Shown: positions 15,936 to 16,720 of the stretch, in pieces
Layout: every line of letters begins with the position of its first letter
Numbering within the stretch: the first letter of the stretch is position 1
Source: CAZWAP01 sp964632005
GTDB taxonomy: Bacteria; Planctomycetota; Phycisphaerae; Sedimentisphaerales; Anaerobacaceae
Reading direction: 5' to 3'
DNA length: 16,720 nt
Assembly: GCA_964632005.1 (NCBI GenBank)
Contig: CAZWAP010000050.1
Span: 1-16,720, forward strand
Notes under the pieces: generated by a model
Databases searched by the model: none
What the model was told of the DNA's origin: nothing
What the model saw: the letters and a program-made list of their open reading frames with translations, nothing else
Made by a program: the position numbers and the translations under genes

Positions 15936-16720
15936 ATGAAAGCACACAGGTACGACGCGAGCAAGATAAAAATACTCGAAGGCATTCAGGCCGTCCGCAA
16001 ACGGCCCGATATGTACATCGGCGACCGCGGAACGAACGGCCTGCACCACCTCGTTTACGAAGTGCTCGACAACTCCATCGACGAGGCACTGGCAGGATAC
16101 TGCCAGAATATCAGCGTGCGGATCCACGCCGACGGCAGCTGTACCGTCGAGGACGACGGCCGCGGAATCCCCATAGAAACGCACAAAGAAGCCAAGACAA
16201 GCGCCCTCGAGGTCGTCCTCACCAAGCTGCACGCAGGAGGTAAGTTCGACAAGGACAGCTACAAGGTCGCGGGCGGACTGCACGGCGTCGGTGTAAGCGT
16301 CGTCAACGCATTGAGCGAATGGCTGGAAGCCGACGTTTATCGCCGCGGAAAACACTACCACTTCGAGTGCCGCAAGGGCATCCCCACGGGAAAGGTCAAG
16401 GAAATCGGCACAACCACGAAACGCGGCACCAAGATCGCGTTCAAGCCGGACGAAGAGATTTTCGGCGACGTGGAATTCCAGTACGATACGCTGCTAAAAC
16501 GCATCCGTGAGCTGGCCTACCTCAACGCTGGCCTGAAACTCACCATCAAGGACGACAGGGTCAAGAAAAAAGAGACCTTCAAGTTTGATGAGGGCATCAA
16601 GGCCTTCGTCAAGCACCTCAATGAGGGCAAGGAAGTACTCCATCGAGACGTCATATACCTCGCCAGGGAAGACCGCGAGGCGATGCTGAGCTGCGAAGTG
16701 GCGATGCAGTACAACGACGG
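15936..16720 (+). CDS. gyrB: DNA gyrase subunit B (5' part, truncated by window)
   Basis: The first 261 residues of the ATPase subunit of gyrase, which introduces negative supercoils. The start at 15936 has a GAGAG site 5 nt upstream. The GHKL ATPase motifs are complete: YEVLDNSIDEAL with Asn46 for magnesium, DDGRGIP (73-79), and the lid GGLHGVGVSVVNAL (113-126). The start of the transducer domain follows; the rest is beyond the window. ParE shares these motifs, but linkage to dnaN and DUF721 favours gyrB. The 91 nt upstream contain a TATAAG (15907-15912) that could be a -10 element, without a good -35, so cotranscription with dnaN is the simpler view. Confidence 0.94.
   Translation, partial: MKAHRYDASKIKILEGIQAVRKRPDMYIGDRGTNGLHHLVYEVLDNSIDEALAGYCQNISVRIHADGSCTVEDDGRGIPIETHKEAKTSALEVVLTKLHAGGKFDKDSYKVAGGLHGVGVSVVNALSEWLEADVYRRGKHYHFECRKGIPTGKVKEIGTTTKRGTKIAFKPDEEIFGDVEFQYDTLLKRIRELAYLNAGLKLTIKDDRVKKKETFKFDEGIKAFVKHLNEGKEVLHRDVIYLAREDREAMLSCEVAMQYND

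Overview
The window looks like a chromosomal segment of a Planctomycetota bacterium, most likely a Phycisphaerae/Sedimentisphaerales-type lineage. This is inferred from secreted SASA-family esterases carrying a PA14-like module, a small lysine-rich SANT/Myb-like protein, an excisionase-type HTH fused to a long acidic Pro/Glu region, and a dnaN-DUF721-gyrB cluster. No rRNA, tRNA, CRISPR array, transposase, phage gene or defence system is visible. A run of exactly 100 Ns (14057-14156) shows that the sequence is a scaffold with a gap of unknown true size.

Layout. (1) 1-5072, minus strand: three exported proteins in one apparent operon. In transcription order they are a SASA esterase with an inserted PA14-like domain (2634-5072), a transglutaminase-like protein with a C-terminal beta-sandwich (652-2553), and a second SASA esterase cut by the window edge (1-647). 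(2) 5073-5641: intergenic, ending in a good sigma70-type promoter. (3) 5642-6847, plus: a predicted membrane-tethered HTH protein. (4) 6917-9117, minus: trpS, a DUF2007 gene and scpA, almost without gaps, all three apparently starting with TTG, behind a consensus-like promoter. (5) 9489-9695, minus: a small basic DNA-binding-like protein with its own promoter. (6) 10099-13915, minus: a tagaturonate epimerase (UxaE) family gene whose end overlaps the start of ftsK. (7) The N gap. (8) 14157-16720, plus: a terminator-like hairpin whose upstream gene is lost in the gap, then dnaN, a DUF721/DciA gene and the start of gyrB.

Functionally the window joins an outer-layer polysaccharide/peptide-modifying operon and a hexuronate catabolism enzyme to a core chromosome block: clamp, helicase loader candidate, gyrase, condensin subunit and FtsK translocase. 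The right end resembles an origin-proximal cluster (dnaN...gyrB), with recF absent and dnaA not visible. The least described items are the PA14 insertion that splits an SASA catalytic domain, the esterase-transglutaminase-esterase operon, and the membrane-anchored HTH protein. I did not find an obvious new multi-gene immune or mobile system.
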